46,667 nt of DNA from assembly GCF_014207375.1 (NCBI RefSeq), contig NZ_JACHEE010000022.1, forward strand, positions 1 to 46,667. The letters run 5' to 3'. Below, one piece after another: positions 32,499 through 41,134 of the stretch. The position numbers and the translations under genes were made by a program. The notes under the pieces are model-generated. The model was not told where the DNA came from. It did not search any database and saw only the letters and a list, made by a program, of their open reading frames with translations. Source of the DNA: Arthrobacter sp. AZCC_0090. Its GTDB lineage: Bacteria > Actinomycetota > Actinomycetes > Actinomycetales > Micrococcaceae. How positions within the stretch are numbered: position 1 is the first letter of the stretch; every line of letters begins with the position of its first letter.

Positions 32499-33278
32499 CT
32501 AGCGTCGCGGGTTGTGGCGGTGCAGGAAGGAGTTCACTCGCCAGGCGAATTCCTGTGGGTCTGATGCGGGGCCTTGTGGTGCTTGCCGGGCGGGGTGCGC
32601 GACCGGGCTGAGCCCGAGGTCCACTGCGGCTTTGGAGGCCCGCTGTGATGCGGCCGAAAGGCCGTCCCAGCGAGTGAGGAGTTCTCCTAGTGCCGCGTCG
32701 ACGTCGTCGTCAGCTACCACTGTGGTGATGAGGCCGATGTCGTTGGCTTGCTGGGCGGTGAGCAGCCGTCCGCCGTAGAGCAGGTCTTTGGTCCTCGATG
32801 GGCCGATCCGTAGTGACATCCTGTTGGCGAAGGTCGCCGGCACCAGGAGGCCGAGGCGGGCTATGGGCATGCCGATTTTGGCGGAGTGGTTCATGAGTTG
32901 AAGGTCGCAGGCCAGTGCGAGTTGGCATCCTGCCCCGGTTGCGAAGCCTTCCACCGCGGCGACGGTGGGGACGGGAAGGTCTTCGATGGCTTGCAGTGCC
33001 GCTTCCATGCCGGCGAAGCTGGCGCTGACAGCGTCGGAGGATGCGCTTTCCCATTCCCTGAGGTCTGAGCCGGAACAGAACACGCCTCCCCGGCCGCGGA
33101 TGACGACGGCTCTGAGCGCTTCGTGTTCAGCCAGTGAGGCGGCTGCGTGTTCCAGGGTTTCCCATTCCTGCTGTCCGAGGGCGTTGAAGCGTTGGCCTGT
33201 TCCGATGGTCAGGGTCGCGACGGACCCGGAGTCGTCCAGGGTGATGGTGTCCAGCTCTGCCGGGCTCGGTGAGGTCAT
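32499..33278 (-). CDS. Enoyl-CoA hydratase/isomerase family protein
   Basis: 259 residues, crotonase fold. Seen: GSVATLTIGTGQRFNALGQQ, LRAVVIRGRGGVFCSGSDLREW (first oxyanion block), VPTVAAVEGFATGAGCQLALACD (second oxyanion block and active-site loop) and KIGMPIARLGLLVP. The usual hydratase Glu pair is not evident (ATGAGCQL and MPIARLG), so hydration versus isomerisation or another crotonase reaction is open. Third gene of an operon with a CoA transferase (4-bp ATGA overlap) and an MHS permease: uptake, CoA activation, then this step. Confidence 0.85.
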   Translation of the reverse strand: MTSPSPAELDTITLDDSGSVATLTIGTGQRFNALGQQEWETLEHAAASLAEHEALRAVVIRGRGGVFCSGSDLREWESASSDAVSASFAGMEAALQAIEDLPVPTVAAVEGFATGAGCQLALACDLQLMNHSAKIGMPIARLGLLVPATFANRMSLRIGPSRTKDLLYGGRLLTAQQANDIGLITTVVADDDVDAALGELLTRWDGLSAASQRASKAAVDLGLSPVAHPARQAPQGPASDPQEFAWRVNSFLHRHNPRR

Positions 33279-34570
33279 TGGACTGCACCGGCTTCGCGCA
33301 GGGAAGCTATGCGGTTTGTGCTGAAGCCAAGCCCGGACAGAATGTCATCGGTGTGCTGGCCCAGCAGGGGCGGGGCCGTCCTGATCGATGCAGGGGTACG
33401 GGTGAGCCGGACCGGACAGCCGACCATTTTCAGTGCCCCCACCGTGGGGTGCTCCAGTTCTGCCACCATGCCCCGGGCGATGACCTGTGGGTCTATGAGC
33501 GCCTGATCGACGGTCTGGATGGGGCCGACCGGTACACCCGCCAGGTCGAGTGCCTGTACCCATTCGTCCGTTCTTCGGGTGAGCATGATCTCCTCGAGGA
33601 GGGGGATGAGGATGTTGCGGTGCGCGACCCTGGACGGGTTGCTCGCGAAACGCTCATCGACCGCCAGCTCTTCGCGGTTCAAGGCGGTGGTCAAGCGTCT
33701 CCACAGTCCGTCGTTTCCCACGGCGACCATCACGAATCCGTCGGCGGTGGCGAATGCCTGGTAGGGGGCGATGGTGGGGTGCGCCGAGCCGTAGCGTTGG
33801 GGCGTTTCGCCGCTGGCAAAGTACCCGCTGGAAACGTATGTCAGCCAGGAGACGGAGCCGTCGAGCAGGCTGATGTCAACCCATTGGCCGCGCCCGGTGC
33901 GCTTTTTCTCGTGCAGGGCGGCCAGGATGCCGATCGTCGCCCACATGCCGGCCACGAGATCGGCGCTGCTGACACCGACCCTGACCGGCGGTCCGCCTGC
34001 TTCACCGGTCACGCTCATGATGCCGCTCCGAGCCTGGGCAATCGCGTCGTAGCCGGCACGTGCGGCATCTGGACCGGTCTGTCCGTAGCCGCTGATGGAC
34101 GCGTAAACAAGGCCGGGGTTCTCCGTGGAGAGGTCCTCGTAGCCCAGGCCAAGGCGGGCCGCCGTCCCGGGCCGGAAATTCTCCACCAGCACGTCCGCCT
34201 TCAGGGCCAGTTGACGCACGGCGGCCAGGCCTTCGGCCGACTTCAGGTCCACGGCCAGGCTGCGCTTGTTGCGGTTGACGGAGAGGAAGTAGGCCGCTTC
34301 TTCGCCCTGGAAGGGCGGCCCCCACTGGCGTGTGTCATCGCCTTGGCCGGGCTGTTCGATTTTGATCACGTCGGCGCCGAGGTCCGCCAAGGTCATGGTG
34401 GCGAAGGGGCCCGAGAGTATCCGGGTCAGGTCCAGCACCACCAGGTCCTGCAAGGCTCCGCCCGATGCCTCCCCGGAAGGGTCCGTGAGGGGGATCAGGC
34501 CCGGGGTTGGTTCCTGGGGACCGCCACTGCGGACACTCGTGTCCCGCACGCTTTCTTCTTGGATGCTCAT
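33275..34570 (-). CDS. CaiB/BaiF-type (family III) CoA transferase
   Basis: 431 residues. Seen: LVVLDLTRILSGPFATMTLADLGADVIKIEQPGQGDDTRQWGPP, the N-terminal signature, including the catalytic-region D-L; RNKRSLAVDLKSAEGL; DVLVENFRPGTAARLGLGYEDL; ISGYGQTGP; GQWVDISLLDGSVSWL; HPTIAPYQAFATADG. It transfers CoA from a donor such as succinyl-CoA to a carboxylic acid imported by the permease upstream. Four-bp overlaps with both neighbours show one tightly coupled operon. Confidence 0.9.
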   Translation of the reverse strand: MSIQEESVRDTSVRSGGPQEPTPGLIPLTDPSGEASGGALQDLVVLDLTRILSGPFATMTLADLGADVIKIEQPGQGDDTRQWGPPFQGEEAAYFLSVNRNKRSLAVDLKSAEGLAAVRQLALKADVLVENFRPGTAARLGLGYEDLSTENPGLVYASISGYGQTGPDAARAGYDAIAQARSGIMSVTGEAGGPPVRVGVSSADLVAGMWATIGILAALHEKKRTGRGQWVDISLLDGSVSWLTYVSSGYFASGETPQRYGSAHPTIAPYQAFATADGFVMVAVGNDGLWRRLTTALNREELAVDERFASNPSRVAHRNILIPLLEEIMLTRRTDEWVQALDLAGVPVGPIQTVDQALIDPQVIARGMVAELEHPTVGALKMVGCPVRLTRTPASIRTAPPLLGQHTDDILSGLGFSTNRIASLREAGAVQ

Positions 34571-35886
34571 GCGGGGTTTCCTACGGCTTTCGGGGTTGTG
34601 GCGGCCAGGGCTTGCACTGCCCTGGGTAGCAGGATCAGGGCGGCCATGCTGACGACGGTACAGATGACGATGTAGATGGAGATGGCGGTGGAATCCCCGT
34701 AGTGCTCCAGAAGGGCGGCAGCAATCAGGGGCGCCGGGCCGCCGGCAACCACGCTGGCGAGCTGGTAGCCCATGCCTGCACCCGTGTAGCGGATTTCCGG
34801 GTCGAAGCTCTCCGCAATCAGTGCTGCCTGCGGCCCGTATTGCATATCGTGGATCACCAGGCTCACGACGACGGCAATTCCGACCAGAAGGGCATTGCCG
34901 GTGTTGAGCAGCCCGAAGTAGGGGAAAGCGAACAGCGCGGTCATTACGATACCGATCCCATACACCCGGCGGCGGCCAAAGCGGTCCGAGAGCCGCCCGA
35001 ACACGGGGATGCTGATCAGTCCCAGTGCGGCCGCGATGAGGGTGTCATCCAAAATGGAGTTGCTGTTGAGCTTCAGATGCTTGACGGCATACGTGAGGAC
35101 GAAAGTGATGAACAGGTAGAACGGCGCCTGCTCTGACGTCCGCAGCAGGGCGGAGAGAATGATCTGCTTCGGCTGACGCTTGATGACCTCCAGAATCGGG
35201 TTCTTGATCACCTTGTTCGATGTGCGGACGGCCTCAAACTCCGGGCTCTCGACCACGCGCAGCCGCACGAACATGCCGACTCCGATCAGCACAATGCTCA
35301 GAATGAAAGGAATCCTCCAACCGAACGCGGCGAATCCTTCTGTCCCCGTGACTCCCGAGGTCAACCGCACAACTCCGGTGGACAGAACAAGGCCGAGCGG
35401 CACGCCCATCTGCGGCCAACTGGCCGACAGCCCGCGTCGCTTTTGGTTTCCCCATTCCATACTGAGCAGAACGGATCCGCCCCATTCCCCACCGACACCG
35501 ACGCCCTGGATGATCCGCAGCAGCACCAGCAGGACAGGAGCGGCGACACCGATGCTCTGATACGTCGGAAGGAGCCCGATCAGCACCGTACCGAAGGCCA
35601 TCAGGAACAGCGTCGCCATCAGCGTGGTCTTACGGCCGATCCGGTCACCGAAGTGACCAAAGATCGCAGCGCCGACCAGACGTGCCACGAAGCCCACAAA
35701 CTGGGTGCCGAAGGCCGCCAGAATGCCGGCAAAGGCGGACTGGCCCGGAAAGAACAGCTGCGGAAAAACCAGGGCAGCCGCCGTTCCGTAAAGGAAAAAG
35801 TCGTACCACTCAATGGTTGTTCCAACCACGCTGGCCACGGTGGCACGCCGTACGGCCTGCTCCCGGGTCACTTGTTGAACAGTCAT
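34567..35886 (-). CDS. MFS transporter, metabolite:H+ symporter (MHS) family
   Basis: 439-441 residues; three consecutive start choices (35892, 35889, 35886), the last best spaced from GGAG. Twelve membrane segments; VASVVGTTIEWYDFFLYGTAAALVF is the MHS-family first helix, GHFGDRIGRKTTLMATLFLM the motif A loop, and IIQGVGVGGEWGGSVLLSMEW the motif of helix 5. Relatives carry citrate, proline/betaine, shikimate or aromatic acids. Here it imports the acid that the CoA transferase activates. First gene of the operon; the operator at 36042-36066 covers its probable -35. Confidence 0.9.
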   Translation of the reverse strand: MTVQQVTREQAVRRATVASVVGTTIEWYDFFLYGTAAALVFPQLFFPGQSAFAGILAAFGTQFVGFVARLVGAAIFGHFGDRIGRKTTLMATLFLMAFGTVLIGLLPTYQSIGVAAPVLLVLLRIIQGVGVGGEWGGSVLLSMEWGNQKRRGLSASWPQMGVPLGLVLSTGVVRLTSGVTGTEGFAAFGWRIPFILSIVLIGVGMFVRLRVVESPEFEAVRTSNKVIKNPILEVIKRQPKQIILSALLRTSEQAPFYLFITFVLTYAVKHLKLNSNSILDDTLIAAALGLISIPVFGRLSDRFGRRRVYGIGIVMTALFAFPYFGLLNTGNALLVGIAVVVSLVIHDMQYGPQAALIAESFDPEIRYTGAGMGYQLASVVAGGPAPLIAAALLEHYGDSTAISIYIVICTVVSMAALILLPRAVQALAATTPKAVGNPA

Positions 35887-36041
35887 CATCACTCCATTGG
35901 TCTGATGTTCCGGGCGCGGTGCCCGGTGGGGGATATGTGGGGTTGTGGCTATGCGTCTCAGGGGAACTCATCGAGTTCGCCTTGGGCGGGCCGCTGGGGC
36001 CTCCCTGGACAGGAGATCTGATGTGATGTCGACTACATTAT

Positions 36042-36066
36042 CACTGGACTAGCCTCTAGTACAGTG
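36042..36066. promoter_or_regulatory. 25-bp palindromic operator between MHS permease and GntR genes
   Basis: Arms CACTG and ACTAG are mirrored by CTAGT and CAGTG, with single mismatched bases between them and a CCT centre. On the minus strand a TGATAATGT extended -10 (about 36035-36042) lies next to it, so a bound regulator would block the permease operon promoter. Confidence 0.6.
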
Positions 36067-36130
36067 AGTCACCTTGTCAATGCTCCTCCGTGTATTCTTA
36101 TTACTCAGAGGACTATGTGAGGAGGCATAC

Positions 36131-36832
36131 GTGCGCGAGACCGCACCAACTGATCCCTTGGCGCGTGTTTCCAGACCCCGCCTGTACGAACAGCTCGTGA
36201 CGCAGCTCCTTGGCTACATCGAGTCTGCCCAGCTTGGTCCGGGTGATCTGTTGCCAGCCGAACGGGATCTGGCGGAGCGGCTCGGAGTATCCAGAGCCAC
36301 GCTGGTCCAAGCACTTGTGGCACTGGAGGTCCTGGGCGTCATCGACGTGCAACACGGCACCGGCGCTGTCCTGGTATACCGGCCCAGCATCGCCACCGTG
36401 ATCAAAAGCCTCAGAGAACACAGAAACAGGCTTCCCGAGATCGTCGAAGCCCGAAGCACCCTCGAAGTGAAACTCGCCGGACTCGCCGCGGTCAGGCGCA
36501 CCGATGCCGAGATGGAGGCAATCGACTCGGCACTTCAGGTGATGGCCGATGAGATTGCCAGCGGAGGCAAAGGCGTGCACGGAGACGAACTCTTCCACCA
36601 GGCGGTCACGGCTGCAGCCCATTCATCAGTAATGGCCCAGCTCATGACCTTCATCGCGGAAATGGTCCTCGAAACACGTCTGGAATCCCTGGGGCAGCCG
36701 GGACGGCCCGAGCAATCACTCGCCTCCCACCGCAAGATAGCAGACGCGATCCGTGCCCAGGACCCCGAGGCCGCAGCGGAAGCGATGCTGACGCACATCG
36801 AGCTTGTCTCCGACGTCGATCTACTCAGGTAA
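36131..36832 (+). CDS. GntR-family regulator, FadR/FCD subfamily
   Basis: 233 residues from GTG 36131, 6 nt after GAGGAGG (the open frame begins at 36074, but that start has no ribosome-binding site). Winged helix at about 15-80 (YEQLVTQLLGYIESAQLGPGDLLPAERDLAERLGVSRATLVQALVALEVLGVID), then an FCD domain (EIVEARSTLEVKLAGLAAVRR, FHQAVTAAAHSSVM, SHRKIADAIRAQDPEAAAEAMLTHIE) with the His/Asp positions of the metal site. Divergent from the permease-CoA transferase-hydratase operon and next to its operator, so it probably represses it until an acid or acyl-CoA binds. Confidence 0.87.
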   Translation: MRETAPTDPLARVSRPRLYEQLVTQLLGYIESAQLGPGDLLPAERDLAERLGVSRATLVQALVALEVLGVIDVQHGTGAVLVYRPSIATVIKSLREHRNRLPEIVEARSTLEVKLAGLAAVRRTDAEMEAIDSALQVMADEIASGGKGVHGDELFHQAVTAAAHSSVMAQLMTFIAEMVLETRLESLGQPGRPEQSLASHRKIADAIRAQDPEAAAEAMLTHIELVSDVDLLR

Positions 36833-37476
36833 CGATCGCCCACGGACCCCAAGTGGTTCCGGCAAGGCAGCTGGGCCTCGTTCATTCTCGTGATCGCTCG
36901 CCTCCTGCAGGGCACTCCCAGAGCCAAGACGACGATCGCGGTGATGTACGGCCACCTCCGCGGCCTGCGCGCCGCATGCTGGAGAGACGATCCGTCCCCC
37001 GTCCACCGGCGCTGCGTCACAGGCTCCGGCACCCAAGCCGCTCCATGCTCTCCATACTCCTGCAGCAGGAACAGCGGCTGCTGCCGGGCGACGGCGAACG
37101 AGGCCCGTCCGGCCGCCCGGTTCACCGGGGCATTCGGCCGCAGGGAGAAGTAGGTGCGGACCAGGGCGAAGATGACACCTGCACCGCCCACCACGAAGAA
37201 GGCCAGCCACGCGGCATCCATCGGGACCGCCGCGTCATGGCAGGCGAGGGTGACCACGGCCTGATGCGCGAACGCCGCCGGACAGTCCTTTGCCACCGGC
37301 AGCAAGAAGCCACCAAGAAATCCCGCGGCAATGAGTGCCAAACCGCAGACCGCCGCCACGATCGCCAACAGCTTCGAGCCCGGGGACGGCCAGCCGCGGG
37401 GCAACGGCTCCACCGTCCCGGGGACCATGTCCTCCTGTCCCGCCAGACGGCCTTCGGGACCCCGCTCGTCACTCAT
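36535..37476 (-). CDS. Putative membrane protein, C-terminus probably lost
   Basis: Open frame of 313 codons, but only about residues 1-185 look like protein: a charged start (MSDERGPEGRLAG), a first membrane segment (KLLAIVAAVCGLALIAAGFLGG), a Cys-containing external loop (KDCPAAFAHQAVVTLACHD), a second segment (AAWLAFFVVGGAGVIFALVRTYF), an Arg-rich cytosolic stretch and the start of a third (YITAIVVLALGV). After that the frame continues about 130 residues, most of it (from 36832 down) antisense to the GntR gene, with random-looking composition. I infer that the gene was truncated at about 36890 and the frame happens to stay open. No family recognised. Confidence 0.5.
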   Translation of the reverse strand: MSDERGPEGRLAGQEDMVPGTVEPLPRGWPSPGSKLLAIVAAVCGLALIAAGFLGGFLLPVAKDCPAAFAHQAVVTLACHDAAVPMDAAWLAFFVVGGAGVIFALVRTYFSLRPNAPVNRAAGRASFAVARQQPLFLLQEYGEHGAAWVPEPVTQRRWTGDGSSLQHAARRPRRWPYITAIVVLALGVPCRRRAITRMNEAQLPCRNHLGSVGDRYLSRSTSETSSMCVSIASAAASGSWARIASAILRWEASDCSGRPGCPRDSRRVSRTISAMKVMSWAITDEWAAAVTAWWKSSSPCTPLPPLAISSAIT

Positions 37477-37592
37477 CTCATTCCCCCATCAAGGCCCGCT
37501 CTAACAGCTAAGCAAGATTATGGGGCCAATGCGGGCCGAACTAAACGCATTCCACGAAATCGATCGCATGAACCAGGCGCAACGCGAAGCCC

Positions 37593-37823
37593 CTACGGTG
37601 CAAAAATCGCGAACACAAACCACAACGCGCCGATCAACATGTAGACGAATCCCATGCCCTTGAGTGTTGGAACATCCGCGAAGGCGAAGCCTTCCGGAGA
37701 GATGCCCCGGCTCTTCTTGTATATACGCGACCACGAGCGCGCGGCGCCGTCGATGTCCCTGAAGACGCAGAAGCCGAAGAGAACCAGAGCTAGGCCTGCC
37801 ACACCAACGGCGAGGCCAACCAA
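37593..37823 (-). CDS. Small two-helix membrane protein, 76 aa
   Basis: TTG start at 37823 (MVGLAVGVAGLALVLFGFCVF), a central polar part (RDIDGAARSWSRIYKKSRG) and a second hydrophobic segment (GMGFVYMLIGALWFVFAIF). Function unknown. No clear ribosome-binding site, and an in-frame stop lies shortly upstream, so the start is uncertain. It lies just downstream, on its own strand, of the solitary GTCATG...CCATG repeat copy. Confidence 0.55.
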   Translation of the reverse strand: MVGLAVGVAGLALVLFGFCVFRDIDGAARSWSRIYKKSRGISPEGFAFADVPTLKGMGFVYMLIGALWFVFAIFAP

Positions 37824-37849
37824 TATGAGAAGCGGCAGACTCGTTCGAA

Positions 37850-37892
37850 GTCATGTCGTTAAGCCTCGGGATTACCATGAACAAGCAGGACC
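37850..37892 (+). repeat. Solitary fifth copy of the GTCATG-N19-CCATG repeat
   Basis: GTCATGTCG at 37850 and CCATGAACAAGCAGGA from 37875: the same 25-bp offset as the units at 9195-9515, and nearly the same words as unit 3. A terminator hairpin and a GTACACAC motif follow within 130 bp, as they do after the tandem array. Confidence 0.6.
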
Positions 37893-37940
37893 ACAGAACA
37901 TGCTCCTCAATAAGGAAAGCGGAGGCGTGCGGATACAAGA

Positions 37941-37962
37941 AAGGGCCCCCGAAGGGGCCCTT
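37941..37962 (+). terminator. GC-rich hairpin terminator
   Basis: AAGGGCCCC, loop CGAA, GGGGCCCTT: a perfect 9-bp stem. It separates the repeat element from the truncated ABC ATPase and could work in either direction. Confidence 0.65.
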
Positions 37963-37990
37963 CACAACATGACCGGTACACACAGAGCAC

Positions 37991-38305
37991 TCCGGAGGCC
38001 AGCGCCAGGCCGTCGCAATCGGCAGGGCCGTGACATGGGCACGCAAGGTGATCATCCTCGACGAGCCCACGAACCACCTCGGCGCCCGACAGTCCAAAGA
38101 AGTCCTGGACGTCATCCGGACGGCGAAGGCCCGCGGCCTCGGGGTGATCTTCATCTCGCACACCCTTCCCCACGTCCTTGAAGTCACCGACCGGGTTGTC
38201 GTGCTTCGCCTGGGGCGGGTGATCCGGGAAGCCCCGACCTCGGAGTTCGACGCCGAGAGCCTGCTCGGGACCATCACCGGACTGCTTACTTCCTCCGGCG
38301 GATAA
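37991..38305 (+). pseudogene. 3' fragment of a sugar ABC transporter ATPase (RbsA/FrcA type)
   Basis: The frame enters in the middle of the ABC signature (SGGQRQAVAIGRAVTWARK), continues with Walker B VIILDEPTNHL, the switch His in IFISHTLPHVLEVTDRVVVL and stops at 38305. About 104 residues remain; Walker A and the first 150 or so residues are missing, and the DNA upstream is unrelated (hairpin and repeat). It is therefore a 5'-truncated relic. A sugar or polyol transporter probably once stood here with the two dehydrogenases downstream. Confidence 0.8.
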
Positions 38306-38355
38306 TCGCGCCCGGTGGACTGACCCGGAGGATTCCCCCGACAGCCCACTGAACC

Positions 38356-38390
38356 GGGCCCCGCCCGAAGCCAATCTTCGGGCGGGGCCC
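38356..38390 (+). terminator. Long perfect hairpin terminator after the ABC ATPase fragment
   Basis: 15-bp perfect stem (GGGCCCCGCCCGAAG / CTTCGGGCGGGGCCC) with loop CCAAT, 50 bp after the stop at 38305. It would end transcription of the ancestral transporter operon before the mannitol-type dehydrogenase. Confidence 0.8.
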
Positions 38391-38416
38391 CTACGGGCGA
38401 CACAGGAAATTCCCGC

Positions 38417-39958
38417 ATGCCGCCCTGCTTTATCGACACTTCGACCATTTTCAAGCCAAAGGCTGTTATGAACCACCTCGACAACCAAAAGCTGGCACAC
38501 CTGCCACACGATCTGCACACGCCCGGCTACGACCGTGCTGACCTCCGCCCCGGAATAGTGCACATCGGCGTCGGTCACTTCCACCGCGCCCATCAGGCGA
38601 TGTACCTGGACAGGCTTTTCGAAGCCGGCCTCGACCAGGACTGGGCGATCTGGGGCGTGACCATGAGGCCCCTGGCACAGGACAACCCTTTCGCGGCACA
38701 AGACCACCTCTACACCTTGACCGAGAAGCACAGCGACGGCAGCCGCGTCTCACGCGTCATCGGCTCCATCATCGGATTCGAGAGCGCGCACGACAGCACC
38801 GAATCCGTCCTGAACAGGATCGCGTCACCATCCACTCGCATCGTCTCCCTCACGATCACCGAAGGCGGCTACGGCATCGACCCCGCCACGGGGACATTCA
38901 CCGGCGCCGGCGACCGCCTCATCGCCCACGACATGGCACACCCCGGGGACAGCCAGTCCTGGCTCGGCCTCCTCCTGAACGCACTGCGCCTGCGACGCGA
39001 CCGCGACGCCGGGCGGATCACGCTGCTTTCCTGCGACAACATCCAGGACAACGGCAAAGTCGCCGAACGCGCACTCAAGTCCTTCGCCGCCCAGGCCGGG
39101 CCTGACATGTTGGACTGGATCGACGAGAACATGACCTTCCCCGGATCCATGGTCGATCGCGTCGTCCCGGCGACAACGGACGCCGACCGAACCTACCTCG
39201 CAAGCCGGTTCAACCTCGAGGACGGCTGGGCAGTCACCTGCGAGCCCTTCACCCAATGGACGATCGAAGACAACTTCGCGAACGGAAGGCCCCCACTCGA
39301 TAAAGTGGGAGTCGACCTTGTCCCCGATGTCGCACCGTACGAGCGAATGAAGCTCCGTCTGGCCAACGGCGTCCACCAGGGCCTTTGCTTCTTCGGGCGG
39401 CTGCTCAACTACCGGTACGTCCACGAAGCCATCGATGATCCCGACATCCACTCGTTTCTGATCCGATACATCGACGAGGAAGCGGTCCCCTCCCTGACGC
39501 CGATCGACGGCGTCGACTTCACCGCCTGGGGCAGGGAGGTCCTGACCCGGTTCGCGAACCCCCAGCTGCAGGACCCGATCGCGCGCATCTGCGCAGAGAC
39601 TTCCGACCGGATCCCAAAATTCGTGCTTCCCGTCGTCACAGACCGTCTGCGGGCTGAAGGTTCTGTGGAAGTCTGCGCCGCGATCGTTGCCGCCTGGGCC
39701 CGCTACGCCCAAGGCAAAGACGAACACGGCGCCACCATGGAAGTCATCGATCCACGGCGCGAAAGCGTGATCCGAGCGGCCCAAGCCGAACGCGAGACAC
39801 CGGGGGCCTTCCTCCAGATGCGGGAGGTCTTCGGGGACCTCGGAAACAGCCCGGACTTCGTCAAGCACTTCATATCCGTCCGCGAATCGCTCAACAGCAT
39901 CGGGGCCCGCGCGACTCTCCTTAACCTCGTCCAGCGAAAGCGGGCAGCCATCGCCTGA
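38417..39958 (+). CDS. Mannitol dehydrogenase-family polyol/uronate oxidoreductase
   Basis: 513 residues from ATG 38417 (AGGAAA 7 nt upstream; ATG 38468 also possible). Polyol-specific long-chain dehydrogenase: Rossmann start GIVHIGVGHFHRAHQAMYLDRL, TITEGGYGID, LLSCDNIQDNG, SMVDRVVPAT, and catalytic ERMKLRLANGVHQ with Lys, Asn and His of the K-x4-N-x2-H motif. Oxidises mannitol, arabinitol, sorbitol or a hexuronate with NAD+ as cytosolic monomer; substrate not readable. It follows the relic of a sugar transporter and precedes a zinc alcohol dehydrogenase, suggesting polyol use. Confidence 0.9.
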   Translation: MPPCFIDTSTIFKPKAVMNHLDNQKLAHLPHDLHTPGYDRADLRPGIVHIGVGHFHRAHQAMYLDRLFEAGLDQDWAIWGVTMRPLAQDNPFAAQDHLYTLTEKHSDGSRVSRVIGSIIGFESAHDSTESVLNRIASPSTRIVSLTITEGGYGIDPATGTFTGAGDRLIAHDMAHPGDSQSWLGLLLNALRLRRDRDAGRITLLSCDNIQDNGKVAERALKSFAAQAGPDMLDWIDENMTFPGSMVDRVVPATTDADRTYLASRFNLEDGWAVTCEPFTQWTIEDNFANGRPPLDKVGVDLVPDVAPYERMKLRLANGVHQGLCFFGRLLNYRYVHEAIDDPDIHSFLIRYIDEEAVPSLTPIDGVDFTAWGREVLTRFANPQLQDPIARICAETSDRIPKFVLPVVTDRLRAEGSVEVCAAIVAAWARYAQGKDEHGATMEVIDPRRESVIRAAQAERETPGAFLQMREVFGDLGNSPDFVKHFISVRESLNSIGARATLLNLVQRKRAAIA

Positions 39959-40087
39959 GTGGCGGTGGAGCCGACCCGGCCACCGTGCCGGCAGGGCGCC
40001 ACCTCCGCTCCGCTGCTTCAGCGAAAGCGCCCGACCCTTCCATCGCGCTCAGACCCTCCGAGCCACATAGCCAGAAAGGCTAAGCCC

Positions 40088-41134
40088 ATGCCCACAGTAC
40101 GCGCGTACGCGGTCCCGTCAGCGACCGAGCCGCTCGTTCCGACGACGATCGAGCGGCGTGAACCCGGACCCCGCGAGGTCCTCATCGCGATCAAGTTTGC
40201 CGGCATCTGCCACTCCGACATCCACACCGCCCGCGGGGAGTGGGAATGGGGCGTCATCTCCTATCCCATGGTCGTGGGCCACGAGATCGCCGGCATCGTC
40301 GAGGCAGTCGGCAGCGAGGTGACAAAGTATGCTGCAGGCGACCGGGTCGGCGTCGGCTGCTTCGTCGACTCGTGCCGGATGTGCGCCAACTGCCTCGCCG
40401 GAGAAGAACAGTACTGCCTTGAGGGCTACGTCGACACCTATAACTCCATCGGCCGGGACGGCCAGCCGACCGCCGGAGGCTACAGCACCCATATCACCGT
40501 CGAGGAGAACTACGTCCTGCGGATCCCGGACGGGCTCGGGCTCGACGTCGCCGCCCCACTCCTGTGCGCGGGCATCACGCTCTATTCCCCGCTCAAGAAC
40601 TGGGAGGCCGGTCCGGGCAAGCAGATCGCGATCGTCGGGATGGGCGGGCTCGGACACATGGGCGTGAAGATCGCCCACGCACTGGGCGCCGAGGTATCCG
40701 TGATCAGCCATTCACTCAAGAAACAGGACGACGCATACCGGTTCGGCGCGAATCACTATTACGCAAGCTCGGACAAGAACACGTTCGAGGACCTCAAGGG
40801 CCGTTTCGACCTCATCATCAGCACCGTCTCTGCGGACCTCGACCTCGACGCCTACCTCGCCCTCCTCGCACTCGACGGGACCTTCGTCGTCGCCGGACTC
40901 CCGGCCGACCCAATGAACTACAAGCCGGGGTCGCTCGTCGCGTTCCGCCGCCGCCTCGCGGGCACGAAGAACGGCGGCATCCGCCAGACACAGGAGATGC
41001 TCGACTTCTGCGCCGAGCACGGCCTCGGGTCCGAGATCGAGATCATCCCGGCCGAAAGGATCAACGAGGCGTGGGACCGTGTTGTCGCGAGCGACGTCCG
41101 CTACCGGTTCGTCATCGACACCTCGACGATCTAG
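40088..41134 (+). CDS. Zinc-dependent NAD(P) alcohol dehydrogenase (CAD/YahK type)
   Basis: 348 residues from ATG 40088 (AAGG 9 nt upstream). Catalytic zinc ligands in AGICHSDIHT and VVGHEIAG, structural zinc Cys cluster DSCRMCANCLAGEEQYC, the proton-relay region, and coenzyme loop IAIVGMGGLGHMGVKIAHALG. The pattern PLLCAGITLYSPLKNW is typical of cinnamyl-alcohol-dehydrogenase-like enzymes that reduce aldehydes with NADPH. 129 bp after the mannitol-type dehydrogenase, same strand. Its Lys/Arg-rich upstream frame (from 39959) is not likely to be translated. Confidence 0.92.
   Translation: MPTVRAYAVPSATEPLVPTTIERREPGPREVLIAIKFAGICHSDIHTARGEWEWGVISYPMVVGHEIAGIVEAVGSEVTKYAAGDRVGVGCFVDSCRMCANCLAGEEQYCLEGYVDTYNSIGRDGQPTAGGYSTHITVEENYVLRIPDGLGLDVAAPLLCAGITLYSPLKNWEAGPGKQIAIVGMGGLGHMGVKIAHALGAEVSVISHSLKKQDDAYRFGANHYYASSDKNTFEDLKGRFDLIISTVSADLDLDAYLALLALDGTFVVAGLPADPMNYKPGSLVAFRRRLAGTKNGGIRQTQEMLDFCAEHGLGSEIEIIPAERINEAWDRVVASDVRYRFVIDTSTI

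Noticed and set aside
33269..34675. 468-codon open frame on the plus strand
   Set aside because: Antisense to the CoA transferase; no domain and no ribosome-binding site.
38825..39868. 347-codon minus-strand frame
   Set aside because: Antisense to the mannitol-type dehydrogenase.
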